A stretch of DNA of 64,000 bases from Acetobacteraceae bacterium (GTDB taxonomy: Bacteria; Pseudomonadota; Alphaproteobacteria; Acetobacterales; Acetobacteraceae). The translations under genes were made by a program, and so were the position numbers. Under the pieces are notes generated by a model. It was not told where the DNA came from and did not search any database. It worked only from the letters and a program-made list of their open reading frames with translations. Below, in pieces: positions 56,801 through 64,000 of this stretch. The stretch is from assembly GCA_947474705.1 (NCBI GenBank), contig CANJJS010000005.1, positions 54,169-118,168 on the forward strand, in the 5' to 3' direction. The stretch's first letter is position 1; every line of letters begins with the position of its first letter.

Positions 56801-58021
56801 GAACTGCTCCCGCAGAAGCACCTCCCGGTCGCGCGAGACAGTGGTTTCCAGCGCATATTCCGCCAGCGCGACACAGGCCACCGAAAGCGGTTCCCGAACA
56901 ATTGTCCGATTCAACTGGGACATCGTCTCGCGCGCCTTGGCCTCCAACCCCTGCACCACCCACAGCAGGATCTGGAGCGCCGAATAGCCGGGATCGTGCG
57001 CCTTGATCGCCTGCTCCGCGAGCGCGGCGTCGATGCCGTTCTGAATTTCGGGATAGAGTTTGGCATCGTTGGCGCGCAGCAACGCCATCAGGAAGAACAG
57101 CCCGAGTTCGCCGTGCAAAAACACCTTGCGGCGCCCGAGTTCCTTGCGCAGCGCCTTCAGCGCCTCGCGGAACAGCGGCAGCGCCGCCTCGTTCCGGCCA
57201 TCGAGGAAGGCCATCGCGCCCTCCAGCGCCAGCGACAAAGCGCCTGTCGGCTTGTTCTGCGCCTTCACGGCCTCTCGCACCGCGTCCCATTGCCCGGCGA
57301 GCAGGTCGTGGCGCGGTTGCAAGTCGCTGAAATCGCGGTAGCCCTCCTTCCCCTGGAGGGTTCGGGCGTAGGCGAGCACCTCCGGGAGATCGGGGCCAGG
57401 AACGTAATTGGTGAGCCAGCCGCCCAGACGGGCCTGAAGCGCGGCGGATCGGATGGTGGGCGCCCGGCTGGCCAGCCACGCCGGGTCCAGGGGCTGGGTG
57501 GCGAAGGCGACGGAGACAAATTCCTCCGGATATCTTGGGCCAAGGAGTTTCGCGATGCGCGCGCTCAGGACGGCGAATTCGTCTTCGTCATTGGCCAGAA
57601 CCGCCAGCCGGAGGTGGCGGAACAGGGAGTCGCGCTCTGCCTGACTCAGATAAGTATAATAGCCGGAGCGTTCCACCGGCACGGGGAACACACCCCGCAG
57701 GGCGTGAAGAATCAGGTTTTTGTGCTCCGTCGCCAGGGCATCGGCCGCGGCGCGCTGGCGCAGTTCCGGCACGCAGGTCAGGTTTTTCTCGAGAAAGCCC
57801 TGCACGCTGAGACTTTCCGCGGTCTCGGTGATTTTGCCGGCCGTCCAGATCTTGCCGTCGGGCGATGGGAGTTTGGCCCGCGTCATGCACCCGGAGAACT
57901 CGTTTTTGTTCGTGGGCAGGAAGACGAGGCTTTTCACGCCCAGCAGGAGACGGTGCTCGGGAGGCAGGCGTTCGTAGCGGACGAGGAGGTCTTTCGGGGC
58001 GGTTTTCAATGATGTCACCAT
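53855..58021 (-). CDS. large SNF2/SWI2-family helicase-like ATPase
   Basis: 1388 residues. The C-terminal 470 residues are a full SNF2 motor: LRDYQVEGFVWLSRL, Walker A DDMGLGKT near residue 960, DEAQAIKNAE near 1055, LTGTPVENYLDELWSL, then the helicase C half with VFSQFVGHLELV, SLRAGGTGLNL and ASDRAHRIGQ near 1330. The N-terminal 900 residues look helical and include repeats of the kind seen in the bacterial SNF2 proteins; I identify no named domain and no SWIM zinc motif (CxCx..CxH). Known bacterial relatives remodel RNA polymerase (RapA) or act in defence (DISARM DrmD), but neighbours do not support a defence operon. Confidence 0.92.
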   Translation of the reverse strand: MVTSLKTAPKDLLVRYERLPPEHRLLLGVKSLVFLPTNKNEFSGCMTRAKLPSPDGKIWTAGKITETAESLSVQGFLEKNLTCVPELRQRAAADALATEHKNLILHALRGVFPVPVERSGYYTYLSQAERDSLFRHLRLAVLANDEDEFAVLSARIAKLLGPRYPEEFVSVAFATQPLDPAWLASRAPTIRSAALQARLGGWLTNYVPGPDLPEVLAYARTLQGKEGYRDFSDLQPRHDLLAGQWDAVREAVKAQNKPTGALSLALEGAMAFLDGRNEAALPLFREALKALRKELGRRKVFLHGELGLFFLMALLRANDAKLYPEIQNGIDAALAEQAIKAHDPGYSALQILLWVVQGLEAKARETMSQLNRTIVREPLSVACVALAEYALETTVSRDREVLLREQFQALKDVFPVVARISAEILAEVGDMPAGHKAWLDKHPMVSFTRLIQTSQPWERALASLDAFLDTGEGAADAGKTVRKTKRLAWFLDPDTQEIDVVEQSPKGRDGWTDGRPVAMKRLHEQDPRLDYLTVQDRSALRAVRKHTGSGWYNEDSYEFDASRAILALVGHPTVFDARRRSQPMDLVSYPMELLVTEQRDGYRIALSHSADHPTVFLEPETPSRWRVVEFPQKLLGLQEILGRKGLVVPAAARDQVIAMARRNNPALPIRAELPEFEQPGQEGQSAPVVQLVPYGEGLKLNLLVRPFGVEGTAFVAGLGGRSVLATIDGQQRRATRDLPRELAERSALIEGCPTLRDRCGTDTHEVILEDLEGSLDLLLELRAYTGPSVLEWPEGRTMRVSAVTAGAMKLRVAQDRDWFNVEGTIGLDEDQVLEMRFLLERLDKAQGRFVALGEGRFVALTRQMQLQLHRLAAVSEPHRTGRRVHALGAPALEAVLEDAGGAKVDAAWKRHVARIRAAEGWTPVLPPTLQAELRDYQVEGFVWLSRLARWGAGACLADDMGLGKTVQAIAVMLDQAGEGPCLVVAPTSVLPNWESEIARFAPTLATHRLAAVAERPAQIAALGPRDVLVCTYGMLHQAAEALGARRWQMAVLDEAQAIKNAETQRARAIQTLQAEFRLALTGTPVENYLDELWSLFSFVNPGVLGSRDGFQKRFARPIERDKDPNARQALRSLIRPFLLRRTKAAVLSELPPRTEQTIAVEMTETERAFYEALRQQSLEKLAAADVPEGRRKIQILAEITRLRRACCNPALIDPAAAIPSGKLTAFMDLVEELIRNRHKALVFSQFVGHLELVRAALDAKGIRYEYLDGGTSSAERERRVAAFQAGGADLFLISLRAGGTGLNLTAADYVVHLDPWWNPAVEDQASDRAHRIGQERPVTIYRLIMQDSIEERILSLHRDKRDLATELLEGTETTARLSEEALLDLIRV

Positions 58022-58379
58022 GCGATGGCCCGCATGCGGGGCTACTGGTTTCGAGTCGCGCGGTGGTCAGGCTACAATCGCGCGGGCCCATTGGCCATCG
58101 GGCCGGGCTCGGCGGGCAGAGCGATTTGGTTCTGACCCTGGTCTCCAATTTTCCGCCGGGGTCACCGGCCGTACACGTTTTCGATCCCCGAGGACGCTTA
58201 CCTGTTGGGAGCGAACGATGGATTCGACGGGAGCACGACGATCCTCAGCGCCGTTGGGATGGGGCCTTACCAACAAACCACGCTTTAAGCGGCTTTGGAA
58301 TAAACCGGCCATGGCGCGCCGCGGGACCGAACAGGCAGATGGGCGAATATCGGTCGTTCCGTGCCGTTTCCTCTCCCGG
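58022..58379. other. 358-bp intergenic region between SNF2 and PAP2 genes
   Basis: Upstream of the SNF2 start and downstream of the PAP2 stop on the minus strand. Frames crossing it overlap the PAP2 gene antisense and lack family similarity, so I call no gene. A plus-strand ATG at 58218 with GGGAGC upstream opens a Pro/Arg-rich frame that I reject. No hairpin stands out. Confidence 0.45.
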
Positions 58380-58961
58380 TCAAACAGGCCCCCCGCGCTC
58401 CCCCCGGCACGCCGGCACAAAATCCAGCCCGCCCTGAGACGCGTGCCAGATCGCGGCCTCGGCCGGCAGGCGCAGCCCGTGCAGGACCACCGCCACCACG
58501 CAAGCCGCCAGCAGCAGCGCGACCGGCCGCCGCGCGCGCCGCCGCCCGGCCAGTCCCGGCAGCAAAGCCGCGCCCGCGACACCGATGGCGCCGCCGAGGC
58601 AAACCTCGGCCACCGAATGGAAGCCCAACGCCACCCGTGTCGCGCCAATCATGCCCGCAGCCAGAACCGCGACCGGCACCGCCGCGCTCCGCCGGCCCGC
58701 CGCCAGTGCCGCCAGCCCCCCCGCCACCATCGCCGCCGCCGCCGTATGCCCGCTCGGCGAGCGCAAGGACCACGGCCCAAACACCGGTCCGCAGGCCAAA
58801 AACCCCAGTTTCAGGATCAGCACGGCGCCGAACGTCACACCCACCGCCAGCAGCCAGCCAATCGCGCCGCGCCACCACCCCAGCAGCGCCAGCACCGCCG
58901 CCACCGCCGCGACGACGGGCAGCACCACCGCCTGATCGAAGAAATCCGTTAAAAAAATCAT
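58380..58961 (-). CDS. PAP2-family membrane phosphatase
   Basis: 193 residues with five or six membrane helices. The three PAP2 motifs are present: the first, a Lys/Arg cluster, is weak (KLGFLACGPVFGP), the second is LRSPSGHTAA with the catalytic Ser-Gly-His, and the third is RVALGFHSVAEV with the catalytic His. Members dephosphorylate lipid phosphates such as undecaprenyl pyrophosphate or phosphatidate. The C-terminal tail (LDFVPACRGERGG) is short. Single gene, no operon partner. Confidence 0.85.
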   Translation of the reverse strand: MIFLTDFFDQAVVLPVVAAVAAVLALLGWWRGAIGWLLAVGVTFGAVLILKLGFLACGPVFGPWSLRSPSGHTAAAAMVAGGLAALAAGRRSAAVPVAVLAAGMIGATRVALGFHSVAEVCLGGAIGVAGAALLPGLAGRRRARRPVALLLAACVVAVVLHGLRLPAEAAIWHASQGGLDFVPACRGERGGPV

Positions 58962-59097
58962 AACCCCGCTTCTGCCAGATAAAGTCTGAACATCGGGTTA
59001 ACACGCGCCGGTTGACTTTGTCCCTCGCGCGGCCCCAGCCTGCCACCAACAGCCGCCAAAGCCAGACACAAGAGCCAGACACACAGGAGAACCGTCC

Positions 59098-60378
59098 ATG
59101 CTGTCGAAAGAGGAAAACCAGATCGTCACCCGCGTCGGACCCGGCACCCCCATGGGCGCAACCTTGCGGCGCTATTGGCTGCCCGCGCTCCTCGCCAGCG
59201 AGGTCGCCGAACCCGACGGCCCGCCCGTCCGCGTCCGCCTGTTGGGCGAGGACCTCGTCGCCTTCCGCGACACCCAGGGCCGGATCGGCCTGCTGGACGA
59301 ACTCTGCCCGCACCGTCTGGCCTCTTTGTATTTCGGCCGGAACGAGGAATGCGGCCTGCGCTGCGTCTATCACGGCTGGAAATTCGACGTCTCCGGCGCC
59401 TGCACCAATATGATGAACGAGCCGGAAGAGCACGACTTCAAACACAAAATCCACATCAAGACCTATCCCACCATCGAACTCGGCGGCCTGATCTGGGCCT
59501 ACATGGGTCCCGCCGAGAAAATGCCGCCCGCGCCGAAATTCGCCTGGACGCAGGTGCCGGAAACCCAGCGTCACGTGACCAAGGTGATCCAGGAGAGCAA
59601 CTGGTTGCAGGGGCTGGAAGGCGGACTCGATACCTCCCATGCGCCGATCATGCATCGCGCTTTGACCGAGACGACGACGCGCGGCGGGTTCAAACCGTCC
59701 AATCCCTTCGTGCGCGGCAAGGCGCCGAAGCTGGTCGTCGACCTCACGGACTACGGATATCAATACTCGGGCATTCGCGAGCTTGGCCCGGACGACGTGC
59801 ATATCCGCGCCTATCATTTCATCTTGCCGTTCCACCAGATCCGGCCTTCCAAATCCGAAACCGGCGCGCCGATGGACGCCGGTCACTGCTGGGTGCCGAT
59901 CGACGACGAGAACACGATGGTCTTTAACTGGGTCTTTTCCAAAGACGGTTCCGACCTTAACGAAGAAGACCGTCTGGAGCGTTCCCTGGGCAACGGCCCC
60001 CTTCATGTCGATCAAAGAACATTCCGCTCGCACGCGAACAAAACCAACGACTATCTGATCGACCGCACCGTGCAGAAAGAGGAAACCTTTACCGGCATCG
60101 AGGGGATCAACGCCCAGGACCGGGCGATTCAGGAGAGCATGGGGCGGATCGTGGACCGGTCGCGGGAACATCTGGGCCCGGCCGACAAGGCGATCATCCA
60201 GGCGCGGAAGAAATTGCGCGATGCGGTGCGCGCGGTGGAGAACGGCGGCTCGCCCGAGGGATTGGGGACGACATATTATTCGCTGACGGCGGAAGAAGGC
60301 GTGCTGGCGAGGGACGCCGACTGGCGCAAGGAACTGACGCGGCACATGCGGCCCGAGGCCATTTTGCAGACGGTGTGA
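59098..60378 (+). CDS. Rieske non-haem iron oxygenase, phthalate dioxygenase-like
   Basis: 426 residues. The Rieske [2Fe-2S] ligands are Cys70-x-His72 and Cys89-x2-His92 in LCPHR and CVYHGW, followed by a catalytic domain with the mononuclear iron ligands in the LDTSHAPIMHRA region (Asp and two His). Resembles phthalate 4,5-dioxygenase and related demethylases. Requires a reductase supplied elsewhere. The ATG is preceded by ACAGGAGAACC. Divergent from the PAP2 gene; the substrate is probably an aromatic or methoxy compound, inferred. Confidence 0.92.
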   Translation: MLSKEENQIVTRVGPGTPMGATLRRYWLPALLASEVAEPDGPPVRVRLLGEDLVAFRDTQGRIGLLDELCPHRLASLYFGRNEECGLRCVYHGWKFDVSGACTNMMNEPEEHDFKHKIHIKTYPTIELGGLIWAYMGPAEKMPPAPKFAWTQVPETQRHVTKVIQESNWLQGLEGGLDTSHAPIMHRALTETTTRGGFKPSNPFVRGKAPKLVVDLTDYGYQYSGIRELGPDDVHIRAYHFILPFHQIRPSKSETGAPMDAGHCWVPIDDENTMVFNWVFSKDGSDLNEEDRLERSLGNGPLHVDQRTFRSHANKTNDYLIDRTVQKEETFTGIEGINAQDRAIQESMGRIVDRSREHLGPADKAIIQARKKLRDAVRAVENGGSPEGLGTTYYSLTAEEGVLARDADWRKELTRHMRPEAILQTV

Positions 60379-60439
60379 TGCCGGAGCCCCCTCCTCGCCG
60401 CCGCCGCCGCGGGGATGGGGTACCGATGGGGTACCCGGT

Positions 60440-60889
60440 TTACACCCCGGCCCAGACCTTCTCCCGTGCGACGACGCCGCGCATCAACGCCAGAACGCTG
60501 TCGGCGCTCCGGGCCTCCTGCCGGAACGCGCCGTTCAACGTGGCCGCGGCGGCCGCCTGGCTTCCGGCGGTTTCCGCGTCCCCCAAATATTCCATGTCCC
60601 AGCCCGAAAAGGCCCGTTCGGCGACGGGTTCGAAGGTCAGCACGGTCACGTCGCGATGGCGCTCGTCGCATTGAATACGCTCGAACACGTCTTCCAACGC
60701 ATCGCGCGGACCTTCCAGGGCCTGCACGAAACAGCCATGGGTGAACATCAGGGCGCCGGTGAGTCCCGCGACCCGATTGTGCCGGCGCGACGCGAGTACG
60801 ATGTCCTGGATTGTCCGCTCCGCCGCCACCGCGTCGCCGGGAATGGCGTTACGGCTGCAGTAGATCAGGCGGCGAAGGGTTTTCGGCAT
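60440..60889 (-). CDS. BLUF-domain blue-light photoreceptor
   Basis: 149 residues. The flavin-binding BLUF domain covers about residues 6-95. Key residues are Tyr10 (RRLIYCSRN), Asn38 (SRRHNRVAGLTG) and Gln56 (GCFVQALEG), the triad that re-arranges hydrogen bonds to FAD upon blue-light absorption. The C-terminal 50 residues carry no known output domain. It lies 10 bp downstream of the GGDEF-EAL gene on the same strand, so the two are probably cotranscribed, and the photoreceptor may act on the c-di-GMP enzyme by protein contact. Confidence 0.92.
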   Translation of the reverse strand: MPKTLRRLIYCSRNAIPGDAVAAERTIQDIVLASRRHNRVAGLTGALMFTHGCFVQALEGPRDALEDVFERIQCDERHRDVTVLTFEPVAERAFSGWDMEYLGDAETAGSQAAAAATLNGAFRQEARSADSVLALMRGVVAREKVWAGV

Positions 60890-60899
60890 CGTAGGTTCC

Positions 60900-62591
60900 T
60901 CAAGAGGCCAGGGCCACGGACAGATCCCGCGCCAGCAAGGCGCGGATTTCCGCCGCCGGGATCGGCTTGCTGATCAGATAACCCTGGATTTCCGTGCACC
61001 CGTCGGCCGCCACCATCCGGGCCTGGCCACTTGTTTCCACGCCCTCGGCGATCACGGCCATGCCAAGGCCCGCGCCCAGCGTGGCGATGGCGCGGACAAG
61101 AGCGGCGGCGTCGTTGTCGCCGTCCAACGCGCTGACGAAAGAACGGTCGATTTTGATGGAATCGAAGGGGAATGTCCGCAACTGGCTCAAGGACGAATAG
61201 CCGGTGCCAAAATCGTCCATGGAGATTCGCACCCCCAGCGCGTGCAGTTCCCGCAACAACGACCGCGCCTCGTCGGGACGCCGGGTCAGAGCGGATTCGG
61301 TGATTTCCAGTTCGAGCCGCCGCGCCGGAAGCCCCGACTCCCGCAACGACGCCACCACCTGGGCCAAAAAATGCCGGCCATCGTCCAATTGGCGGGCGGA
61401 CACATTGACCGCGACGCTCAAAGGCTCCGGCCAGGCCGTCGCGTCCTCGCACGCCGCGCGCAAAGCCCAGTCGCCGATCGGCGCGATCAGGCCGATGTCC
61501 TCGGCGACGGGGATGAACAGGCCGGGGGGAACAAGACCGCGTTTGGGGTGGCTCCAACGGGCCAACGCCTCGAACCCCGTCACGGTCTGGGTGCGGAGAT
61601 TGACCTTGGGTTGATACGCGAGGGTCAGTTGACCCAGCACCAGGGCCTTGCGCAGATCCGATTCGAGATCCAGCCGGGACCGGGCGCGATCCGCCATGCT
61701 TTGGCCGAAACGCCGCCAGGTCTGCCCGCCGGCCTCCTTCGCCTCCCGCAGCGCGAGGTCGGCGTGGTGCAACAACGCGGCGGCGGAATCCCCGTCGCCG
61801 GGCGCGCGCGCGACCCCAAGACTGATACCGACCGTCACGACCTCGCCCCGCACCAGATACGGGCGGCTCAGCAGATCGACCAGGCGCGCGGCCAGATTGT
61901 CGGCGGCGTGACCATTGAGTTGCAGCACCGCGAACTGGTCGCCCTCCAGCCGGGCGAGTTGATCGGCGTCCCGGGTCGCGCGCCGCAGCCGGCCAACCAC
62001 GGCGCGAAGCAGCGCGTCGCCGCCACTACGCCCCAACAGGTCGTTGATCGCGCGGAAGCGGTCGAGATCGAAAACCAGGATGGCCGGCTGGCGATCGGGA
62101 TCGTCCTCGCGCAAGGCCCCGGCCAGTTGTTCTTCGAAATATCGCCGGTTGCCGATCCCGGTCAGGGTGTCGCACTGGTTTTCCTCGGCCGCCATACCGG
62201 AATCCGCCCCCCGGCGGCGGTCTTCCAGCACGACCATCCAACGATCGTGGCCCAGTGGACGGGCATAGAGGGCGATGGTGTGGCCAGGGGACATGGCGAA
62301 GACGGCGTCATGCTTCCCCGGCGCGTTCCGCCCCCGAACTTCCGCCCCGCAGCAGGACAGGATGCGTAGCCGGACATCCGCCGGGATACGCCCGGAGCGC
62401 GCCAGGACAGAGGCGAAGGGCGGACACGGGTCTTCTTCCGCGGAGGGCGGCTTCAACCGTTCCCGCGCTTCGGCGTTCGCGAGCCGCAACCGCAGGTCCC
62501 GGTCGAGGATAACGACGGGGTACGGCAACTGTTCCAGCGCGCCGCCGGTCAGCGAGGCGATCGTATCCGGGTCGTCCAACAGCGCACTCAC
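60900..62591 (-). CDS. PAS-GGDEF-EAL cyclic-di-GMP phosphodiesterase
   Basis: 563 residues. An N-terminal PAS-like domain (about 12-120, LPYPVVILDRDLRLRLAN), a GGDEF domain whose signature is degenerate (LEGDQF in place of GGDEF), and an EAL domain with intact catalytic motifs: EALARW, VNVSARQL, EITESAL, DDFGTGYSSL, IKIDRSF and AEGVET. It is therefore expected to hydrolyse c-di-GMP, with the GGDEF domain perhaps a GTP sensor rather than a cyclase. No membrane helix or signal peptide, so it is cytoplasmic. Cotranscribed with the BLUF gene. Confidence 0.93.
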   Translation of the reverse strand: MSALLDDPDTIASLTGGALEQLPYPVVILDRDLRLRLANAEARERLKPPSAEEDPCPPFASVLARSGRIPADVRLRILSCCGAEVRGRNAPGKHDAVFAMSPGHTIALYARPLGHDRWMVVLEDRRRGADSGMAAEENQCDTLTGIGNRRYFEEQLAGALREDDPDRQPAILVFDLDRFRAINDLLGRSGGDALLRAVVGRLRRATRDADQLARLEGDQFAVLQLNGHAADNLAARLVDLLSRPYLVRGEVVTVGISLGVARAPGDGDSAAALLHHADLALREAKEAGGQTWRRFGQSMADRARSRLDLESDLRKALVLGQLTLAYQPKVNLRTQTVTGFEALARWSHPKRGLVPPGLFIPVAEDIGLIAPIGDWALRAACEDATAWPEPLSVAVNVSARQLDDGRHFLAQVVASLRESGLPARRLELEITESALTRRPDEARSLLRELHALGVRISMDDFGTGYSSLSQLRTFPFDSIKIDRSFVSALDGDNDAAALVRAIATLGAGLGMAVIAEGVETSGQARMVAADGCTEIQGYLISKPIPAAEIRALLARDLSVALAS

Positions 62592-62667
62592 ATCCGGCTC
62601 CTTGGGAAACGGGGCCGGATGAGAATACGGGCGGAAGGGTTAACAAGTGGTTAGCGGCGGGCGGGTC

Positions 62668-63441
62668 TTACTCCGCTTTCATGCCTTTGCGCGCCATGAA
62701 CTCGGGGAAGGCCTCGGCGGCCTTGGCGCCGCGCATGACGTTTCGCGCGTGGTCGTACTCGGCCTGCCATTGGGCTTCCTGGCTTTCGCCCTGTTGTTTC
62801 AACAGCAGGGACTTGACCCCCATGACGGCGCCGCGGTGGTTGCCGGCGATGGTTTTCGCCAGTTCCATGGTTTTGGCGCGGAGCTGGTCTTTGGGAACCA
62901 AATGATTAAGCAGGCCGATGCGGTGGGCTTCCTCGGCGCCGACGATCCGCGCGGAGAACAGCAGTTCCTTCGCCATCGGCCAGCCAATCTGACAGCCCAG
63001 CGACCAGGTGGAGTTGATGCGGCCGTAGGCGGCGGCGAGGAAGCGGAATTTCGTGTTCTCGCAGCCGATCCGCATGTCCAGCGACGAGGCCAGTACGGCG
63101 CCGCCGCCGTAAGCAAGACCGTTCATCATCCCGATCGTGGGTTTCGGCGAATACGCGATATCCAGGCTCCGCCGCGGCACCGCCATCGCGTCCTGCTCTT
63201 CCTGGGTGTAGCGCTTGTCATCGTTGAGCTGCTCCTGGATGTCGCCGCCCGCCGTGAACGCCTTCTCGCCGGAGCCGGTGAGAACGATGCAGCCGATACC
63301 GTCGTCGGCGTTCAGTTCCGCCATCGCCTCCGCCAGTTCGGCGTTCAGCTTGCGGTTCATCGCGTTGAGCTTGTCGGGCCGGTTGAGGGTGATAATGCCC
63401 ACCCCGTCCTCGCGGTCCACCAGAATTGTTTCGTAAGCCAT
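62668..63441 (-). CDS. enoyl-CoA hydratase/isomerase family protein
   Basis: 257 residues of the crotonase family. GIITLNRPDKLNAMN opens the fold, GEKAFTAGGDIQEQ forms the oxyanion loop, and MNGLAYGGGAVLASSLDM the second block. The ATG at 63441 has a perfect AGGAGGAAAT upstream. Not adjacent to other catabolic genes; the nearest are the EAL gene and a small unrecognised protein. Confidence 0.92.
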   Translation of the reverse strand: MAYETILVDREDGVGIITLNRPDKLNAMNRKLNAELAEAMAELNADDGIGCIVLTGSGEKAFTAGGDIQEQLNDDKRYTQEEQDAMAVPRRSLDIAYSPKPTIGMMNGLAYGGGAVLASSLDMRIGCENTKFRFLAAAYGRINSTWSLGCQIGWPMAKELLFSARIVGAEEAHRIGLLNHLVPKDQLRAKTMELAKTIAGNHRGAVMGVKSLLLKQQGESQEAQWQAEYDHARNVMRGAKAAEAFPEFMARKGMKAE

Positions 63442-63460
63442 GATTTCCTCCTGTCCCGGC

Positions 63461-63480
63461 GCCGCGCGGCGCCGCGCGGC
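63461..63480. repeat. 20-bp direct repeat in the 63.5-kb intergenic region
   Basis: GCCGCGCGGC occurs twice in tandem, just upstream of the enoyl-CoA hydratase start, within a GC-only stretch. It is probably simple sequence with no assigned role. Confidence 0.5.
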
Positions 63481-63645
63481 GCGCCCACAGCCAGTTTGCG
63501 GCAAATCGCGCCCTTTGGGAAATACCGGACTACTCTCCCGGCGACGGACATCGTCCTTGTCAGCGCCCAAAAGCGCCGTCATGGTGTGTCCGCGATAAAT
63601 CTCGCCATACGACAACTTCGCAACCCACACGGGAGTACACCGCCC

Positions 63646-63909
63646 ATGCCAACGGTCAACATCGCGGCCATGGTCAACCCCTCACGCGTGGGCATGCCCA
63701 CGGAAGCCGATTGGGAAGCCGCCATCGATGGCTCGGCGACACCCGCCATTATCTCCGCCTTGATTCCGCAACTCACGCCGAACACCTATGTTCCGGGCAT
63801 ACGGACGCCGGATGGCGGATTCAAATACGTGTGGAACGAACCCGTCGGTCTGGGCTGTAAAACAGCGTGCAAACCTTTCCAGATTCCGGGGGTAAACAGC
63901 GTCCAATAG
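63646..63909 (+). CDS. small unrecognised protein with CxxxC near the C-terminus
   Basis: 87 residues from an ATG with GGGAG upstream. I recognise no family. There is no signal peptide or membrane helix; the N-terminal half is acidic and helix-prone (PTEADWEAAIDGS), the C-terminal half is Gly/Pro-rich and ends with a GCKTACKPF motif holding the only two Cys. The size and two-part layout could suit a peptide precursor or a small metal- or disulfide-bearing protein, but no maturation gene is visible; the window ends 91 bp on. A frame open far upstream exists but lacks support. Confidence 0.5.
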   Translation: MPTVNIAAMVNPSRVGMPTEADWEAAIDGSATPAIISALIPQLTPNTYVPGIRTPDGGFKYVWNEPVGLGCKTACKPFQIPGVNSVQ

Positions 63910-63969
63910 TTTCCACCCCGGTCCGTGCGATCCTCCGGCGTTTATGCTGGAGAGTCTGGGGTGTTGTAC

Positions 63970-64000
63970 ATGGATACGATTGCCGAAATCCGCCGCCGTC
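63970..64000 (+). CDS. start of a further gene, truncated by the window
   Basis: An ATG at 63970 with GGAG about 20 bp upstream opens a frame starting MDTIAEIRRR that runs off the end. Only ten residues are visible, so no function can be given. The call rests on position and an open frame alone. Confidence 0.3.
   Translation, partial: MDTIAEIRRR

Noticed and set aside
53855..58021. DISARM or similar defence island around the SNF2 gene
   Set aside because: No DrmA, DrmB, phospholipase D or methylase gene is next to it; the R-M cassette is about 17 kb away with housekeeping genes between.
58218..58952. Plus-strand open frame over the PAP2 gene
   Set aside because: Arg/Pro/Gln-rich antisense sequence of a well-supported membrane phosphatase; no family similarity.

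Overview
The window is high-GC bacterial chromosome, about two-thirds G+C by eye, densely packed with genes on both strands. Gene content points to an alphaproteobacterium, probably Rhodospirillales or close to Acetobacteraceae: lepB-rnc-era, folP-glmM-thiD, pal-cpoB, a PpiC-type foldase next to argJ, FtsK, and many enoyl-CoA hydratase, amidohydrolase and solute-binding genes. That placement is an inference from gene content; there is no rRNA gene to test it, and I saw no tRNA gene or CRISPR array.

Layout. 0-3 kb: the 3' end of a PP2C/SpoIIE-type phosphatase, then a histidine kinase paired with a periplasmic haem protein. 3-9 kb: an ABC-F ATPase and catabolic genes (DUF6295-like protein, dienelactone hydrolase, enoyl-CoA hydratase, Ldh2-type dehydrogenase, SDR). 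9-17.4 kb: a sugar-type ABC importer without its ATPase, two orphan family-5 binding proteins and a D-aminoacylase-like amidohydrolase. 17.7-25 kb: pal-cpoB, a glutathione S-transferase, a GNAT protein, a membrane-anchored protein with 14 repeats of 41 residues, and a PEP-CTERM protein. 25-30.8 kb: folP, glmM, thiD, a foldase, argJ and a NIPSNAP protein.

30.8-31.9 kb is the one clearly non-coding, decayed stretch. It holds a terminator hairpin, an internally deleted and frameshifted IS5-family transposase, and a 162-bp palindromic element lying inside that transposase, with a half copy nearby. 31.9-34.3 kb is lepB-rnc-era on the minus strand. 34.5-36.9 kb is a compact restriction-modification-repair cassette: a C5-cytosine methyltransferase, an NgoMIV-like endonuclease and a Vsr-type nuclease. 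36.9-45.5 kb has an orphan PotI-like permease, ftsK, an amidohydrolase, a double glycosyltransferase, an enoyl-CoA hydratase and an alpha/beta hydrolase lacking its nucleophile serine. 45.5-53.8 kb has an ADP-forming acyl-CoA synthetase-like protein, a large unrecognised protein with a HEPN-like C-terminus, a racemase-family protein, and a DUF898/M48 pair. 53.9-64 kb has a very large SNF2-type helicase, a PAP2 phosphatase, a Rieske oxygenase, a BLUF photoreceptor next to a GGDEF-EAL protein, another enoyl-CoA hydratase and a small unrecognised protein.

The most interesting units are the BLUF/EAL pair (possible blue-light control of cyclic-di-GMP), the 14-repeat membrane protein, the R-M-Vsr cassette, the unrecognised HEPN-like protein and the nested mobile-element remnants. 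I found no unambiguous, wholly new multi-gene system.
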